DNA from: Welwitschia mirabilis
Lineage: Eukaryota > Gnetophyta > Gnetopsida > Welwitschiales
Direction: 5' to 3'
NCBI GenBank assembly: GCA_051453625.1
Contig: JBOZIK010000001.1
Location: forward strand, 226,039,348-226,103,347
Length of the DNA stretch: 64,000 nt
The notes beneath the pieces are model-generated. The model saw only the letters and a list, made by a program, of their open reading frames with translations, was not told the DNA's origin and searched no databases. The stretch's first letter is position 1; every line of letters begins with the position of its first letter. Shown one piece after another: positions 36,260 to 49,800 of the stretch. The position numbers were made by a program, and so were the translations under genes.

Positions 36260-38915
36260 ACTTTTGTAAAATATTTTTAAAGAATTAATTCAATTAAAAT
36301 CTAAAATTAGTAAAGAATGAAAAATAACATGGATACTGTGTAATGAAAGGATGAGAAATAACATGGAGACTGTGCACCTATCACTTTTGCATTTCTAGAT
36401 TCCTATGCCTTTTGTAATTCCTTAAGCAAGCTGAGATCTATTTTATTAACATTTTCTCCATTTTTGAATTCTTTCTATTGATCATATGCTTTCCCATCAA
36501 GTTTATTCTTTTCTCATTTTCTCCACAACATAGGTGCCATTGTTGGAATTATCAGGCTTCAGATATAAGTTGTGTGGTACAAGATAGAAATGGATGGGTA
36601 TAAAGCAAAAATAGAAAATTAGATTTTTTTTTTTCCTTTTGTGATTTAGTATTTTTCTCTACTTCATGATTTTGAATGAAATTCCTTGTGAAATTGAAAG
36701 AGAGTTTAAATTATGAAAGAGGATCACATTGCATAAGTTATTTAGCCTGCTTTTTGAAGACTCTCCTACATTTATGTTATTTAGGTTGGAAGAAATGCTT
36801 TGTAATAATGTCCTCTCTATTTCAGTGACTAGCCATTTTCATCCAAAAAAATATCTAAGATTCTAATCTTTGATGAAATTCCTATGTTGAAAGAATACTT
36901 CTTGGACTAATGCAAGGAACAATTAAATCATGACAAAAACCAATTCTAATGACATTCATTATTTATATAACTATGTTCTTCCTAGCAATAGACTAAATGA
37001 TTTTAGGGATAGTTAGAGGCACCTAATGTAAAACACTGAGAATATGTTTTCATATCCTAGTGGATCCATCAAAGACCAACTTCGATTTATTAAGAAAATA
37101 GTTTATAAGTTATCTTTATTAGAATCTTAAAAGTTATAGCAATGCATTTTCTTCTGATAAGCATATTAATAAGTAAATATTTTCCCACACTTGAGAAATC
37201 CACAATAGCAGCCTCTAGTAAATAATTAATTTCATATTATGTTATGTTTATGCTACTTTTAACAAATTCCATAGTTTCAATTTTTGTGTAATCATCCTTA
37301 GAGTCATGAAATTGGTTTTCCTTCAATGGATCACATATTTCAAAACTAGGGGTCAAAAGGCTAATTACAGAGTTCAAAGTCTTTTTATGGCTATTATGGA
37401 ATTTCAAAGATCTGACTCTCTATAACTTTAGAATATTCTAGATAAAATTCATAAGGATGTTATCTATGAATTTTTATTTTAAAATTAAAATAAAATTAGG
37501 ACCTGCAAAAGGAATGATTTTTTATCATCATGTATGATGGAGGCATAGGATACTCTACCAAAGAAACTTGTATAGAAGTGACTGAATCCTTGTTAACATT
37601 GATAACCTCTATAATATTATCAGTAAAAATATTATTATAGGGAAAAATGCCTTTAATAATATGTTGTATAATATCCATCCATGATTAGGTAATAAAGGAA
37701 GTACATAGTGGATCAAGGACTAGAGTGGCTACTTACAAAAGTCATGCTAATAATTCTTCTTTAGATTGGTATTCCATGGAAATGCTTTGAATGGATCTAC
37801 TTCTTATTTGATTAAACAAAAAACTATCATTAACACTTAATAGTGCTTCTATATGAGGGATTGACAGGGTCAAAGCTATTTAATGTATTAAAAATAGCAA
37901 AAAAGAAGAGAAAACCCCAAATGTTTTTCCCTCCTCTACATTCAGCCTCAAAAAAATAGAAGAAGAATCAAAGTAAAAATAATAGAATTAGCAAATCTAG
38001 TTTAACATTAAATCTTGCTACTCAATGCTCAACAAACTATACAAAATGATAATGAAAAAATCCTTCATAGATCCTATGCAATTGTCCTACTCACATAGTT
38101 TACTTACCTTCTCTTAGAATCCTACTTGTGAAAATTAGAAATGCATCACTAATGGCTTTTGAAATACATTTATTAAATATACAAAGATAAACACAACTTG
38201 AATATCTAGGTAGCATTATGATGTCCTTGAATAACTCTTTTCTACATTTCATCAATCCAATGCATTCTTCTTGTAAAGCTTGTCAACTTCATGTTGACTC
38301 CCATACAGCAAAAAGATCACATAGAAATCACTCTCTCTAATGCAATAAAAATACCCAACCATGGCACATACTTGAATAAGAGGCATGTAATTCAAATAAA
38401 TGGGGTATTACATTAGATATTTTAGCTTTTCTCTAGATTTTATCACATTCCTCCATCCTCAACAAAATGTATGCTTGTTCATCATTTCTATTTTCATTCA
38501 GCTGACATCCTAGATGATAAGAAAATAGAAAATAGAAAAAAATAAAATATAAAATAAAATCACTGAAATTTAGAATAGAAGCACATTGTTAGTTGTCTTC
38601 TTGTGTTATCTAAATGATAGAGGAATGATATTAACTTATTATGCACTAGCAAATTCAAAACAATTTTGCAAAAAAAATTAAAATAAAAAATAAAAATAAA
38701 AATCCTAATCCTATTCCTTCATTTGCTTATGTTATTTGAATGACAGATAGGATGACATGATTAAAAAATGTTCAAAAAAACGAAAAATGTGGATATACAT
38801 GAAAAAAAATTTGTGATTTTTGTAGCAAAAATGCAATGCTACCATAAATGAATATTTAAATCAAAATATAAAGAACTTATATAGGTTACAAAAATCATTG
38901 AACTTCTTGTGTCCT
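36260..38915 (-). other. Element E 5' interior with short coding-like traces
   Basis: Lies between the PBS and the inserted block. Minus-strand traces: a 60-codon open frame at 37678-37496 (with VNKDSVTSIQVSLVEYPMPP), and about 37330-37200 (DPLKENQFHDSKDDYTKIE). They may be the start of gag or of an upstream ORF. The first 1.2 kb after the PBS has none. A small duplication (AAATAACATGGA-ACTGTG at 36321 and 36356) is also present. Confidence 0.4.
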
Positions 38916-38933
38916 TTTCCAACAATGACGCTA
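38916..38933 (-). promoter_or_regulatory. Primer-binding site of E, tRNA-Asp type, decayed
   Basis: Minus strand TAGCGTCATTGTTGGAAA, three bases from the LTR end. Against the Athila-type site (TGGCGCCGTTGCCGGGGA) 11 of 18 bases match and all seven differences are G-to-A or C-to-T. Confidence 0.75.
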
Positions 38934-38936
38934 AGA

Positions 38937-40086
38937 TGTTGTAATGTGTATTTATGTAAACATTACATCCTTATTTATCAATTACAAATATATGCATAAA
39001 CATAACACACTAATATAGATGAGAGTCAACCTAAATATCATAATATGTCAAAGGCACTAAGATCAAAGCTAGAGAATTACTTTTTACAAAGTATTTTTAG
39101 TGTTTTTCTTTTAAGGTTTAAAATAAAAATAAATAATGTAAGAATAGTAAACATACTATGCAATACAAATGCAAACTACTCTAAATGCAATATCTATCTA
39201 ATTGCCAAATCTCTGTTAATAAGTTTAATCCTTTATAATCTAGATTAATTAAGGAAATTTTCACTAATTCTAACTAATCTAGAATATTAAAAACATGCAA
39301 TGATTAATTGACCTATATCACAAGTGAAGTTGTCATGAAATCATAAGAAACATAAACCATAAGGGTCATGCACATGAATATAAAAACTAAAAGAATATTT
39401 TCATTAAAGTTGGTCTAATATTTTATTACAAAGCAGTAACCCCTTAATGAAGGAAACACAACCTAATACCAAGGAAGACTCCTCTCTGTAACTAATGGAT
39501 GGGCCTTCTATTCTTTGATCTCCTATCATGAGAATTTCTAGTGCTAAAGAGATGATCAAAGTAGAGGGTGAAGGTGGTATTTATTTACAAGATCAGACTT
39601 AAAAATATCAAATATAATAGATGCAATTAAAACCCTAATGATGTAAATAAAGTGCATGATACATTATCCAAGTTTGATGAAGTTTGTGTAGTGACTAAAA
39701 TAGTCATCTTTCTATATGTCATTTGGATAATGGTGGAGATGATGCCATATCAAGAAAATTTTCATCTTTAGCTTTCATGTCAGTCTACTTAGCATCCTAG
39801 TTAGCATGTAAGTGGTATTGTCTAGGTGGTCGTTCAGATCATGGAGGGGACAATAGAATTCTTCAAGATCTTTCATTAAGTCAAATTATTCTTGTAGCTC
39901 ATTAATTCCTCTTTAAAATGTAAAAAATTAGAATTAATTCAAAATGCCTTTAAATGTACTAGTAATTGTTAATTTATGTGATTATTTCCTTGAATCTTAA
40001 TAATCATTGTTTGTTACCTAAATCTATCTAATTCTCTTACAAAACTACTTAAAATACTCCATTTAAAAAATATAGGCATCATAACA
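38937..40086 (-). repeat. 5' LTR of element E
   Basis: On the plus strand it starts TGTTGTAATGTGTATTT and ends GCATCATAACA, 1150 bp. It aligns with 22778-23984, for example at ATTAATATAGATGA-AGT/C-AACCT and CATAAGGGTC(A/C)TGCACATGAAT. The PBS is just inside its left edge. Confidence 0.88.
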
Positions 40087-40091
40087 ATAAC

Positions 40092-43000
40092 CATCCTTTC
40101 ATCGACCACTATTTAAATTTCTTTATTTTATTTAAGTTTTAATGCTAGATTGAATTTTATAGCCTAGACTTTTATGTGTTCCATGATAGATAACTCTTTA
40201 TGTAGCAGACTTAATTTTTTAGGTTACTACTAATGTTTCACCACTTATGACTTAGTGCTATTGAGATTCTATAACAAATAAATTGTTATGATATGTAGCT
40301 CATGATCTTTTCAAATCTTATTTGGTTTTATTATGAGTTCATCATAACTTTAGTTATCTTAGATTTAACATAACATTCAGATGAGTTATGTATTATGATA
40401 ATCACTATTTATGAAGAGAATTTCTTAGAACCTCTTACTACCATGCTATTAAAGATATATTATAGATTTTTTTCTACTATGCTTCTTTTTATGGTATTTA
40501 TGAGTAGTAACTTCTATTTAAGCTTATCCATATGTGCTATGTATTAATTTAGAATGTAGGTTATCTTAAGTAATTAAATTCAAATAGTTTTGTACATGCT
40601 AAAAAATATTAAAATTCATAAACCTAGGACTATAATTCCATCTAACATTTATTTGGCTTCAATTTTTTACTTATGATTTTCTTTATGTAATCAATTTATG
40701 AGATAAGAATAATAAAAACTAGGGCTCTATCTAAAAGGCTTATAGATGAGTATATGAATCTTCATGATTTGTTGTTGATAATTCATTTTATATGGTAATC
40801 CTTCTTATGGATGTTCCTCTAAATTAAGAAACATAGAAAGCTTAGTTTCCTCATCTAGAATCATTTTATTTGAGGTCATATTCTTCATCCATGCTAAAAA
40901 TTGAAGATATAATAAGGATGAAAACTATAGAATAATTCTATGACATTATATCTAAAAATGATTTCTATTCATTAGTATTCTATTAATTCTTTAACTATTA
41001 CTATTACTTTTTAAATTAGCTTTTTAAGCATAGCAAGATTTATCCAGAGAGAAATGTCATCTCCTTTTTCTCTAGAATCATCATTAGCCTAGCTATTAAA
41101 AGTACATATTGCATCTATAATATTTCTTTTCCCTTATAAACTAGCAAGATTATAAATAATATTTAAAGATTATATTAGAGAATTATTTCTAGGAAATTTC
41201 TATCATACAAAAATCCTGTTCAAAAGTTTTAGGGCTTTTAGGATAGAGATTTAAAGGAAAATTCAAGACAGTAGGAAATGGGTATGATTATGATGTGTTA
41301 TCTTTATGGATTATTAGTGATCATGGACATATAAATGATTTTTACATGGTTTTCTATGCAAAATAAGCTATCATTGCATCTTAATTAATAAGTTTAGTGT
41401 TGTTTCAAGTAGGGGTTTTAATATTGATTTGGTCTTGCTTCTTTCTTGATTAACCATATTTTATTCTATTGGGATTTAATCATTTCTTATAATTTTTCCA
41501 ACTATATTTTCTCAGTACTTTTAAATTGTTACTCTTCATCTTAGATTTTGGAGTTTTTTCATATGATTTATACTATTGATTTGTAGTAAATGAGATAATC
41601 ATAAATATTATATAGCTACATTTTATATTATTTTATCTTTAATTTGTTAATGATGAGATTAGCTCTTTAAGTTGTAAATATAATATAAAGTAACCAATTT
41701 TATGGTTGTACACATATGCATATGAATTTTGTAATAATTTATGTAGATGGAATCAAGATCCCTTTAAATATGCTATTGAGGTTTATTACATCCAATGAAT
41801 ATATGGTTGAAATCTACCAAATATGGATAAATGTTAATAATAACTTTATAGAAATCAAGATGCTAATAACATTAATAAAGTATTTCTACATTGGATATCA
41901 GTTTTGTAGTAGCATGATCATGATAGAAAGTTACCTGAAAAAGGTAGAATATCTAGCTTATCCTTATTACCATAGTCATAATAACAATCCAACTAATATA
42001 GTTAAATTATCGAAGGTCCACTTCATTTGTCATAATCACATAAATGATAATATTTAGTCATATTTCGTGATGACTTGAAAGTGGAGTAGAAGAAGTAGAA
42101 TATAGTGAGTTTCAATCCTTCTCTTGAACTTGATATCTTTGAACTAGTCTCTAACCTGCATCCAAATGCCTTTCATGCCTATAGGTATTTTGAAGTAGAT
42201 CCTTTATATTCTAACTAGAAAGTTGATTCCCTCATTCAAGTAGATCATTTAAAGAAAATAACTTTAACAAATACAACCTACTGATTCTATATAGATAATT
42301 TTATTTTTATTATAGAGTTCCAAGAATAAGGTTTAAATGTTGATCTTTTTATTGTTTTAAAAAGAAATTCCATATAAATGAGAAAAATGATCATCCCAAA
42401 TAAATCAAAAAGAGGTAACTACTTCTTTAAGGACTCATTCTTTTATAGAATCTACATCCCCATTAGTTATCTCTAAGCTTGAGAAGGGACTAGTAGAAAT
42501 TATCACTTGTGGTTTAAATTATTCATTAAGGATCTTGGTGTACTTTCTTTATAAAAGAAGTATAAGAAGGATGAAACTCCTAACTAGATTTTATAAAGAT
42601 ATGAAAGGTAAGAACTTAATAGTTCATAAGAGTTCATTGATGATTCATTCAATTTACATAATGAGTCAATACTCATAGCCTTAGATACTACAAAGAGAAT
42701 TATGAAAAGGCATGGAGATGAACAAGACATCAAGGAGTATCTCATTATAACTTGGGATTCTAAAACAAAATAAATCCAAGTAGTCTTTTAAGAGCTTAAT
42801 ATTCTATAGAATAACCTAAAGGTTAAATACTCAAAATTTGGTAGTATAAAAACATAACTATAATAGAAGGAACAAATATAAGCTAAACAATAGTGCTAGT
42901 TTTAAGAGTAAGAGGAGCTATTGAGGCAATTGGCTTTAAATGTAGATGAGGAATATAATGTGATAATTAATTTGAGGTAATAAATTGGCTAAAGCTATTC

Positions 43001-43128
43001 TAAACTCTCATCTCTAAGATATTTAGTTTATATCCTTGTAATAGTGGAGAATATCCTTGAAAATAAACTTAAATGAAAATAAGAGAATATTAAAACCTTA
43101 TTAACATTTCATATTTCTTTATGCTATA
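40092..43128 (+). repeat. Left LTR of G, second part, with coding-like frame
   Basis: Picks up exactly where the first part stopped (CATCCTTTCATCGACCAC against AATCCTTTCATTGGCCAC at 51300). It holds an open frame of 113 codons at 41716-42057. The matching stretch in the right LTR (53010-53340) reads in the same frame with several stops, and both go on with further protein-like stretches (near 42130 and 53410). This may be captured coding sequence inside an LTR, or chance in AT-rich DNA. The LTR end is taken as GCTATA at 43128, just before TTTTAGGCAACT, a weak candidate PBS. Confidence 0.6.
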
Positions 43129-46100
43129 TTTTAGGCAACTGGATGATTTTCATAATAATTTATATTAAATTAATTAAATTTATTTTTGATAGAATTGAAA
43201 AAACATTATCTATGATGAAAAGCATAATTTAAAATACTAAGTTAGTATTCAAGGTATATCTCTTTCAACATTCAAAATAATTATGGTCAATGTAATTTTT
43301 GGGTCATGTTAGAGGAATTACCTCTTTACTTAAGGAAATCCATAGAAAAGTGGTGACATAGTATAATTCATCTATGAAATATTTATTAACTTAGGTTAAT
43401 TTTTTCAGGTACTATAGAAGAAGTTGAAGCTTTTAAGATTGAGTTTTCATAAATATGCCTCAACTGCCAATCTCAATGCTCTTTAATCTTAATAATTTAG
43501 GATGTGTAGGATGCTATAAATGAAATTACCACTTTCCTTTATTAAAATTTCATGCAGATTAAGAAAATTTTAGAAGAGCACAAGCAAGTTTCGCTTGATA
43601 AATTCAAGGACAATAAGATAAGGTCCATTAACCAATTATAAATATATTTCCATTATTGTTAATATTTTTCTTATGATAGTTTGATAGTTATCTATTTTAT
43701 GAGGGAAAGTTTTATAACTAATTTTACTCTCTATAAGTATACATTATAATGAAAAAGAAAAATAGTGGACATAAATAAAAAAATATTTTTTAATATATAT
43801 AAATTTGGACATATTTTATCTCCTTTGAAAAAACTTCACTTAGGCTTATGAAAATTTTTGGGCTTTTAGGTTTTATTACAAATCTATTTTCATAAAAGTT
43901 CTATAAGTTTTTTATATAAGCTTTCCAATCTTCTACATGAGATAATTAGTTTATCAAATATCTCATTTATCATGATTTTTGAATGTTTTTAATGTAAATG
44001 AATTTTACTAAGTAAATGAAATAGTTTTTCATTCTTAATATCTAGCTCAAAGATTTAGTAAAATTATAGTAAAATGAGTTTCATGTTTCTTTGGATTAGT
44101 TTATTATATAAGAATAACATAGATTAAGACCTTGATTGTTGTAATCGATATAGTAAGTTGATAAGGCTTTATTAAAGGGTTTATTTAATAAAACTATTAT
44201 CTAATAATTATCTAGTCATTTTTTCTTACTAAGTTATTAAAAAAGCTCCTCATGCTTTAGGTCCTAACCTATGAGAGTAATATTATGGATCTTGAAATAA
44301 CAATTATGTTTTGATCAAGTAATTTTAAAGAGGAAATCATTTATAAACCAACATTTTTATTGTTAAAAGGAAGGAAAATACCTTTGTAGTATATGTCTTC
44401 TACTTCATTAGATCCCAACTTTGTATAGAAAAATAATCCCCAAAAATTTATAAACTTGTTCATCATAAGAAACTTCCTCTTAACTTTGAAATTATATCAT
44501 TATATAAAGTACTTAAAAGAAGTATAATTTATTAGTTGATTAGCCCATTTTTCTACTACTAAAGAATCAAAAAAAGAAAAGAGTTATGGTTGATCCCCCA
44601 CTTTCCTAGGAAATGGCCTATTTAATTTTTAAACCTTTAATAGTAGTTCTAAAAATAAAAAATTATTGTTAAAATATATTATTCTAGAAGTATTCGTAAG
44701 CATTTAAAAGATCAATTCAAATTTTAAAAACCATCCATGAAGATGTTATTTGTATCTTATTTAGTCTCGTATTAAAATATGGGTGAGTTCCTAGTTTTCT
44801 ACCATACCAAATGGCTATATTTCCTCTTGTTATGAATTCAAGTTTATGTTTCTTAATAAATATAATAAGTAATATAATTCTCAAGAATTATTAGATGATT
44901 CATTAGTTTTTAAGCATTACCCTAAAGAGCATGTTAAGATTTATAATGAAAAATTTCCTAGGATCTTAAACCTTATTGATAATAATCTTAAACCTATATA
45001 TCTTTGAGCTCTTTATGTGGGTTATAAATGATAACTGAATACTTTCACTTATTATTGCAAAGTGATTTTATTCAAGAGCTTATACTCAAATTTACCTCTT
45101 TAAATAATTCTTAACTTTTTCCATGGCCTTATAAGAGTTTATGTTGTATAAATTAGGCTTCTAAATCTATAGCCATAGTTTCCTTTGTCTCTAGTTCTTA
45201 AAATCCACCTCCTTAGACATTCCTTACTTACTTAAAAATATATCTAATTAGTTGCAATAATTGAGTTTTAGAACAAAATAAAAAGATTATATTACAAAGA
45301 AGTGTAGAGATAAACTTATCAAAAAGGAAGTCAATATGAATTCTAGAGTTTTTTCTTAGACGAATGCTCTATAGAAGAATATTTTAAAATTGAAAAGATT
45401 ACACTTTTCTTAACTTAGTCTTTGATTTTGATTATGATCCTAATAATGATTGATAGAAATAGACATCTATATGTTCCATGAGTAACATCATCTAAGTTAT
45501 GATTTCTTTAATATTAAAAGCAACTTAGATTTATACTTAGATGATAAATATCTTCTATTTGAGATATTAATTCATCAATCATTATTGAACGCAATGCAAA
45601 TAATTACGAACATAGGTTAAAGAAAAAAGAGTCAGTGACCTACCTACTACACTAAATATCATTTAGCCATACAATATTTCTAAAAAACATTTTGAACTAA
45701 AAATATATAATATTAAGGTTAATAATAAATAATAAAATCAAAAAAATTAAATAAAATGTATCAATAAAATGTGAAAGATAATGCAAGTGCTAAAAATAAT
45801 GAGCAAATATTGTCTTAGTTTATTAAAAATGATTCTCCAAAACTCATGGTACATTACATCTTAGATGATGGCCTAGAGTAGGACATAATTAAAGATTTAA
45901 AGAGGGTCAAGGATAATGTTAGCTTTTATTAGTTAATATGACTAGACAAATAACAATTTATTAAATACTTTGTATAGTTAAACATAAAATTCCCTATACT
46001 TTACTTGCTAAATAAATATGCAATGATCATAATGTTGATCAAATGAATTTCAGTCACAATATTGATGAAATGAATTCTTTTTTATTAATATTATTAATGA

Positions 46101-47330
46101 AAAATTTTTTACTTCATAATTTATGGTTAATACTAGAGATTTGATAACACTTAAGCCTTTTTTGTTTTTTTTGAAAATAGAACTAACTTTAGATAAGTCC
46201 CCATTCAAAGTCAATCAGATTGATAAATATAAAGTCAATATTATTACTCAAATTAAAAATATCATCCTATTAATAGAAAAAATCCTAAAATTTTTAGTGC
46301 AGTGAATATTCAAGTATTTTATGTACTAGTAGTTTACAGTATGATTTTAAGTAGAAATTGGATGAAGTCCCTTAATTAATATTTAGATATAGATCTTTCT
46401 TACATGTAGCTTTTTATAATCAAAAGCCAAATGAAATAATAATTCATAGTAAGCCTTATTAAAAACCTCATGTTATATTTAATGGTGTAAATTTAGTGGT
46501 AAATATATTAGTTCCTTTAATGACATATGCATTATTTATAAAAAAACTATGAATTTGAGCTTATCTCAGCTTTAATTATCTAAAATATTTAAAATTTACA
46601 TTTTAATGAATCCCATTCTCAATAAGTATCTGATACTATAATTTATCGAAAATCTCAATTAGATATATATTTTGCTTATGATTATCATTTTAATGTTTTA
46701 GTCACTAAAAATATTGTGGAATATGAGGATTTATGTCTTATCTTAAGATTTTCATTAGATACAGGAATTAAGCTCTTTCAAATTTTTGATTATTCCTAGC
46801 TTGTTACTAAACAAACTAAATAAGAATATATATTAAATAATAATCCATTAAAGAAATAATATTATATTATTAGATAACGTTTATACTAATTTCTTTCCCT
46901 TAATATTATAGTGATACCTTAAGATAAAAATCAAAAGGCTCATGATCTATCCTAACATGCATCAACTTATATAGATCAAGATTTTGATTTACCTCCAAAA
47001 GTGATTATAAAATATATGCATGAATCTTTAGTTCCTAATAATATCTTACATCCTTAGGTATTTTATACAAAAAAACAAATTCGATAATTTTTAAATATTC
47101 AATACATCTTTGAAAAATAGTAATTAGAGAAACCAAATTGTGACCATACTAATTCCCATAGTGATTTCTTAACATCTCTTGTTTCAAAACTAATCCCTAA
47201 GAGAGTTTTAAATCTTGAAGATAAACAGTTTTAGAAAATTTCTAAAAATGATTTAGAGGTTTAATTACAAATGTCCTCTGATAATCTAAATAAATAAAAT
47301 TAGTTAATTTTGATACTTCTATGCCTCAAA
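43129..47330 (+). pseudogene. Element G leader and gag-protease region, heavily decayed
   Basis: From position this should hold the PBS, gag and protease. Frames are short and full of stops and I find no zinc knuckle or protease motif I would defend. An open stretch of 60 codons at 46123-46305 (KSPFKVNQIDKYKVN and so on) is protein-like and probably part of gag or protease. Confidence 0.4.
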
Positions 47331-49800
47331 CATTTTAAGACTAATTAGTTGATCTATTACATAAATATATAGATGTTTTTTATTAGTTATATATGGATAT
47401 CAAGGCATGTGAATCCCAATAAAATCAAAGCTTAAACACTTTATTTAAAATTTTAGATCGATAAACGCAAAAATTTAGCCTATAATGCATCAATACTAGG
47501 AAATATAATTTAATATGATATTATCTATGCTTTAAAGTACAACATGATTAACTAATCTTGTTCTAGTGATAAAAAAATTGATAGCATATAACTTATGTTA
47601 ATTTTAGAAATTTGAATCAAGCTTTAATTAGAGATTAATATCTAATACCTAAAATAGATGAAATTATTCAATAAGTCTTATGTTATAAAGTTTACTCATT
47701 TTAAGATGTATTTTTATAATATAATTAAATATTTATGTAGAAATAGGGTTAAAATAAGAAACTTATGCTTTTAAAAGGATGATTTTAAGTTATTAAACAC
47801 TCAAGTGGCCTTCTATAGGGCCATGGATATAACATTCATAAGAATTATTAATTGTTTTATAGTAGTATATCTTGATGATGTTATGATTTGTTTTGAAAGA
47901 TATCAAATCATATTTTACATCTTAAGTCATTTTTTAATTATGGAATATCTTATGAAGTATCAGTTAATATAAAGAAAAGTATCTTTGGTTTGGAATCTAG
48001 TATTATACTTGGTCATTGTATTTCCATATTTGGAGAACCTATTAATCTATCAAAAATTAGGGTACTTAATCTATTAAAATTTCCCAACTTTAAAAAGGCT
48101 TTGAGATAATTCTTTAGAAAGATTAATTTTGTTAGGAAATTAATTCTTGAATTTACAAAAGTAACTAAACATTATAATATATTTTAATAAAAAATTAAGA
48201 AGTAAAAAATACCTTAGAAGCAAATTATGCCTTAATTTCTACCCTTAAATCTATAACATAAGCTCTTATTCTATCCATTATTGATTTTACTAAAGACCTC
48301 TTCTTATATGTATTTACATATCATGATTCAGTTACTTTTGTTTTGATTAAAAAAATGCCAACAAGATCTTATAATCCCTTTTTTAGCACTATGCTTAAGG
48401 ATGTGTAGTTGAGGTACATGTAATTAGAAAAATATGCTTATGCATTCATCAAATATATACAATACTTTAAGTACTACATCTATTCAGATAAGGTACTTTT
48501 TAGTAGTATTTAACCTAGTAACTAAATAAATTATGATTAATAAAAATGTATAATTAAAAGATATTCATGATTAAGTAAGTTATAGCCATTCAACTACAAG
48601 ATAATTATTGGTAAGACTATCAAGGCTCTTGGCTTAATCATATATTTAGCATGTGAGGATTTAGAAGCTTACTTTAATAAATAAAATATTGCTAAATAAG
48701 ATCAATATATCCACTATTTAAAAATAAGTAATCTTCTTAACTACTCAAAAGAAATCAGTGAGTAAAGATTTTATTTAGAAGTTAAAATGGTTTATAACTA
48801 TAGATGATATTTTATATAGAACTGACTTTAGAGAAATATTGCACAAATGTCTTCTTAATTTTAAATTTTAAGAGGTTTTAAATTATTTTCATGACCATTA
48901 AAGCATTTATTATAAAACCCATTAGCAATAACTAGCTAAACCTGTAAGAAAGAATATTATTAGCCAAACCTCCATAAAAATTATGTCATAAAGATTAAAA
49001 ATTTTTTGAGTGTTAGAATCATTGTCGCAAGTTGGTTAAATCTCCAACTCTAGTAAAGACTATTTTTTATAATTCTTCATTTAATGTTGGGGAATGGATT
49101 TTATTAGTGTTATTTATTACCTCCTTCATAAGGTTATTAGTATATTATTATGACCACAGATTGCTTTACAACATGGCTAGAAGAAAAAAACTTAATAATT
49201 ACATGTTAAAGGAATTAATTAACTTCTTTAGATATTACATTTTAACTAAATTTAGAGCCCTAAAGATTTTAGCCTATGATAATGAACTAGCTTTATTTCT
49301 ATTAAATTTATTACTTAAACCCAAAAGCATAAAATCTTTATTAAAAATTATTCCAAGTATTATCCTTAAAAAATAATTTAGTAGAATCAGTCAAAAGCTT
49401 TATTGAATTACATAATCATGATTAGCATAATAAGATTAATTTTACATTATGTGATGATCAAATTTACTATTTCAAAAGGATTAACACATTGCATTTAAGA
49501 TACTTTATGGTATTGAAGTAAAGATTCCTTTACATTTATAAAAACTTTATATGAGGCCCTTGTGAATTTCTCATATTTCCTTATGAGTAAGAATTAATTC
49601 TTATGTAGAAGTTAATTAAAAAGAAAATTTGATAAAAAATAGCATAGACCTTAACTATATTCATTAAAAAAAGATTTGACCAAAGAACAAATATTAGAAT
49701 CTTCAAACTAGGAGATTTAGTTATGCTCAAAAAGTTCAAGAAAGAGAAAAAATGTGATAAGTTTGCTCCATTCTAGACAAGTTCATATATTATTAATGAA
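47331..49800 (+). pseudogene. Element G pol remnant: RT, RNaseH, integrase
   Basis: Reverse transcriptase: near 47595 the stretch NFRNLNQALIRD, then IPKIDEII; at about 47800 FYRAMDITF; VYLDD, the catalytic motif, at 47865-47879; then KKSIFGLESSIILGHCIS and FFRKINFVRKLI by 48135. RNaseH: about 48290-48560, including LEKYAYAFIKYIQYFKYYI. Integrase: GEWILLVLFI near 49090, then TTDCFTTWLEE and, one frame over, YDNELALF, giving the region of the first two catalytic acidic residues (49140-49290), with the 114-codon open frame 49032-49376 covering part of it. Several frameshifts and many stops, so no product. Domain order fixes it as Ty3/gypsy. Confidence 0.88.

Larger units (their letters stand above)
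22778..40086 (-). mobile_element. Element E: Athila/Tat-like LTR element nested in the left LTR of G
   Basis: LTRs at 22778-23984 and 38937-40086 are direct copies and, read on the minus strand, run TGTTRTGATGC ... CATTACAACA. ATAAC sits on both sides (22773-22777 and 40087-40091), a perfect 5-bp target duplication. The right LTR of G shows the site without the insert. Minus-strand order: 5' LTR (right), PBS of tRNA-Asp type at 38933-38916, about 3.3 kb, then an inserted block of the giant-LTR family, an unassigned ORF (29.6-27.0 kb), about 3 kb without coding, PPT, 3' LTR (left). I see no protease, RT or integrase anywhere in it, so it was probably mobilised in trans. Confidence 0.85.

Noticed and set aside
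43129-43147. Tat/Ogre-type primer-binding site for element G (TTTTAGGCAACTGG)
   Set aside because: Only the GGC-ACT part fits and the later bases do not follow by transitions, so it was not listed as a site.
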